NCBI GenBank assembly: GCA_030042575.1
Contig: JASHZK010000333.1
Coordinates: 1 to 6,553, forward strand
Direction of reading: 5' to 3'
Length of the DNA stretch: 6,553 nucleotides
Origin: Acidimicrobiales bacterium
Lineage (GTDB): Bacteria; Actinomycetota; Acidimicrobiia; Acidimicrobiales; UBA8190
Below the pieces are notes generated by a model. That model saw nothing but the letters and a program-made list of their open reading frames with translations. It did not search any database and was not told the origin of the DNA. Of the stretch, positions 5,558-6,553 are shown piece by piece. The position numbers and the translations under genes are program-made. Numbering within the stretch: the stretch's first letter is position 1; each line of letters starts with the position of its first letter.

Positions 5558-6358
5558 CTCACCCATGGGCCGGATCATGGCGTCCTGGACGAAGGAGGCC
5601 ACGAGCCCGCTGTCGGCATCGAACACGTCAGCCCGCCCGTAGCTGCGCCCCCGCCCGGCGTACAGGCTGCGGTGGGCCAGCAGCAACCACTTCGAGGCCG
5701 ACACCGGCTCGTGGAACGTGATGGTGTGGCTCAGCACCCCCGTCGACAGGGTCACGTGTGCCTGGGCCTGACCGACGCCCGGATGGGGGCGCATGGCCGT
5801 GCCGATGAGAAATCCGTCGGTGGCGAAGGCGAGCAGAGCCTGGTTCACGCCGGCGTCGTCGGGGGCGCCGGGAAACGCCGTCCACACCTCGAGCACAGGC
5901 GGTCCCACCAGCTCCGGCCGGTCCAGGTCCACGCCGTCCACGATGGCCACCACCCACTCGTCGCCCCGGGGGCGGTCGCCCGGAACGGGCACGGCGGAGG
6001 CGGGCTCGGCGTGGCGGATGAGGTCGGGCTCGTCTGCGCTCATGAGCACCAGCGACCGGGTGCAGATCCGCTCGCCCTGGGAGACGGTCACCGTGCTGCT
6101 GGCCATGGCCCGCCCGGCGTGCACCGGATCGACCTCGAGCTCCACCGAAGTCTCAGGTGATGCGGCACGGGCGAAGACGGTGTGAACGGTCTTCACCGTC
6201 TTCCCCTCCTGCCCCTCGAGCGCCGCCACGATGGACTGGGCGATCAGCTGCCCGCCAAAGACGACCCGGTGGCCGGTGTCGACGTTGGCGGCGCGGTAGC
6301 GGCCGGCCCCGTCCTCCTCGAGGTGCAGTGAGTCGAGGATCGACGCGACCCGGATCAT
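5537..6358 (-). CDS. Acyl-CoA thioesterase, TesB-like double hotdog
   Basis: A 273-aa protein with the two-hotdog plan of acyl-CoA thioesterase II, which hydrolyses acyl-CoA to free acid and CoA. The first hotdog carries RVVFGGQLIAQSIVAAL (31-47) and HTVFARAASPE (59-69). The second carries FATDGFLIGTAM (178-189), SHTITFHEPV (210-219), WLLLAHRS (224-231) and GLVASFVQDAMIR (251-263). Compared from memory with E. coli TesB (Asp204-Thr228-Gln278), Asp181 and Gln258 are present, but the Thr position falls on about Val208. The enzyme may therefore use a modified mechanism, or my alignment is off. ATG 6358 gives the expected N terminus; it lacks a Shine-Dalgarno but lies 29 bases after the amidohydrolase stop, so it is probably co-transcribed and coupled. 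The open frame extends further upstream, but that part overlaps the amidohydrolase gene in another frame. It could free CoA from stalled intermediates; the substrate is inferred. Confidence 0.88.
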   Translation of the reverse strand: MIRVASILDSLHLEEDGAGRYRAANVDTGHRVVFGGQLIAQSIVAALEGQEGKTVKTVHTVFARAASPETSVELEVDPVHAGRAMASSTVTVSQGERICTRSLVLMSADEPDLIRHAEPASAVPVPGDRPRGDEWVVAIVDGVDLDRPELVGPPVLEVWTAFPGAPDDAGVNQALLAFATDGFLIGTAMRPHPGVGQAQAHVTLSTGVLSHTITFHEPVSASKWLLLAHRSLYAGRGRSYGRADVFDADSGLVASFVQDAMIRPMGERRAGVL

Positions 6359-6387
6359 CGAAGTGGACGCGGGCGGGCCATGCAGTT

Positions 6388-6553
6388 TCAGGCGGCGACT
6401 TTGTCCTCGACCCGCATGATGCGGGCCAAGTTGCCCCCCATGATGTTGGCCACATCGGCGTCCGACAGGCCTTGGGGGAGACACTTGGTATAGCTACAGG
6501 GCTCGGCCAGACCTTCGGGATGGGGCCAGTCAGAGCCGAAGAGCAGATGGTCG
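6388..6553 (-). CDS. Amidohydrolase-2 family protein (3' part only)
   Basis: The last 54 codons and stop of a minus-strand gene that enters from the right edge. The translation holds DHLLFGSDWPHPEGL, then DADVANIMGGNLARIM, ending near RVEDKVAA. FGSDWPHPEG is the C-terminal signature of the metal-dependent TIM-barrel hydrolases of the amidohydrolase-2 group (PF04909), in which the Asp of GSDWPH is a metal ligand; the NIMGGNLARI helix is the usual closing segment. The group includes decarboxylases and ring-cleavage or lactone hydrolases, so the fragment does not reveal the reaction. The gene overlaps neither neighbour and precedes the thioesterase gene by 29 bases in the same direction, so they are probably one transcript. 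The N-terminal metal site (HxH) lies outside the window and could not be checked. Confidence 0.85.
   Translation of the reverse strand, partial: DHLLFGSDWPHPEGLAEPCSYTKCLPQGLSDADVANIMGGNLARIMRVEDKVAA

Noticed and set aside
4396..5562. Minus-strand open frame of 388 codons
   Set aside because: It is antisense to tetR and the SDR, both of which carry clear family motifs; the translation is low-complexity and has no domain.
5057..6160. Plus-strand open frame of 367 codons
   Set aside because: It overlaps the SDR in another frame and is antisense to the thioesterase; it is Pro/Arg/Ser-rich with no motifs.
6359..6484. Extension of the thioesterase by 42 residues
   Set aside because: It overlaps the amidohydrolase 3' end in a different frame and does not resemble a thioesterase N terminus.
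1..6553. CRISPR array, tRNA/rRNA gene, insertion sequence or prophage element
   Set aside because: No spaced repeats, cloverleaf-like sequence, transposase or integrase motif was seen; nearly all bases are accounted for by metabolic genes of uniform composition.

Overview
The window is high-GC DNA with densely packed genes, GC-rich codons, GTG/TTG as well as ATG starts, and Shine-Dalgarno sites of the GGAGG type. The protein families (a CYP142-like P450, a stand-alone acyl-CoA synthetase, a TesB-type thioesterase, SDR, TetR, amidohydrolase-2) point to an actinomycetote, most likely a soil or environmental lineage. This is inferred from composition and family resemblance; no marker gene is present.

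Layout: (1) the 5' end of a PF00756-type esterase on the minus strand runs off the left edge. (2) A divergent plus-strand cytochrome P450 of CYP142 type follows. It meets, tail to tail and one base apart, (3) a three-gene minus-strand group: acyl-CoA synthetase, then a 101-aa protein of unknown function, then a DoxX-like membrane protein. (4) Divergent from the synthetase, across about 130 bp, is a plus-strand pair six bases apart: a TetR regulator (probable TTG start) and an SDR oxidoreductase. (5) Convergent with the SDR is a minus-strand pair: the 3' end of an amidohydrolase-2 protein running in from the right edge, followed by a TesB-like acyl-CoA thioesterase.

Taken together the genes look like a catabolic cluster for a steroid or similar isoprenoid or branched lipid. 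The P450 would oxidise a terminal methyl, the synthetase would activate the resulting acid to its CoA ester, the SDR would act on a hydroxy or keto intermediate, the thioesterase would release CoA from stalled intermediates, and the TetR protein would sense a ligand and control the divergent promoters. The individual families are well supported by motifs. The joint pathway is inference, and no canonical KstR-type operator was seen.

The points most worth following are a perfect 15-bp palindrome in the synthetase-tetR intergenic region, the unassigned 101-aa protein downstream of the synthetase, and a thioesterase whose usual catalytic Thr/Ser position appears to be Val. I found no mobile element, CRISPR array, RNA gene or clearly new multi-gene system; the region reads as an ordinary catabolic locus with a few unexplained details.
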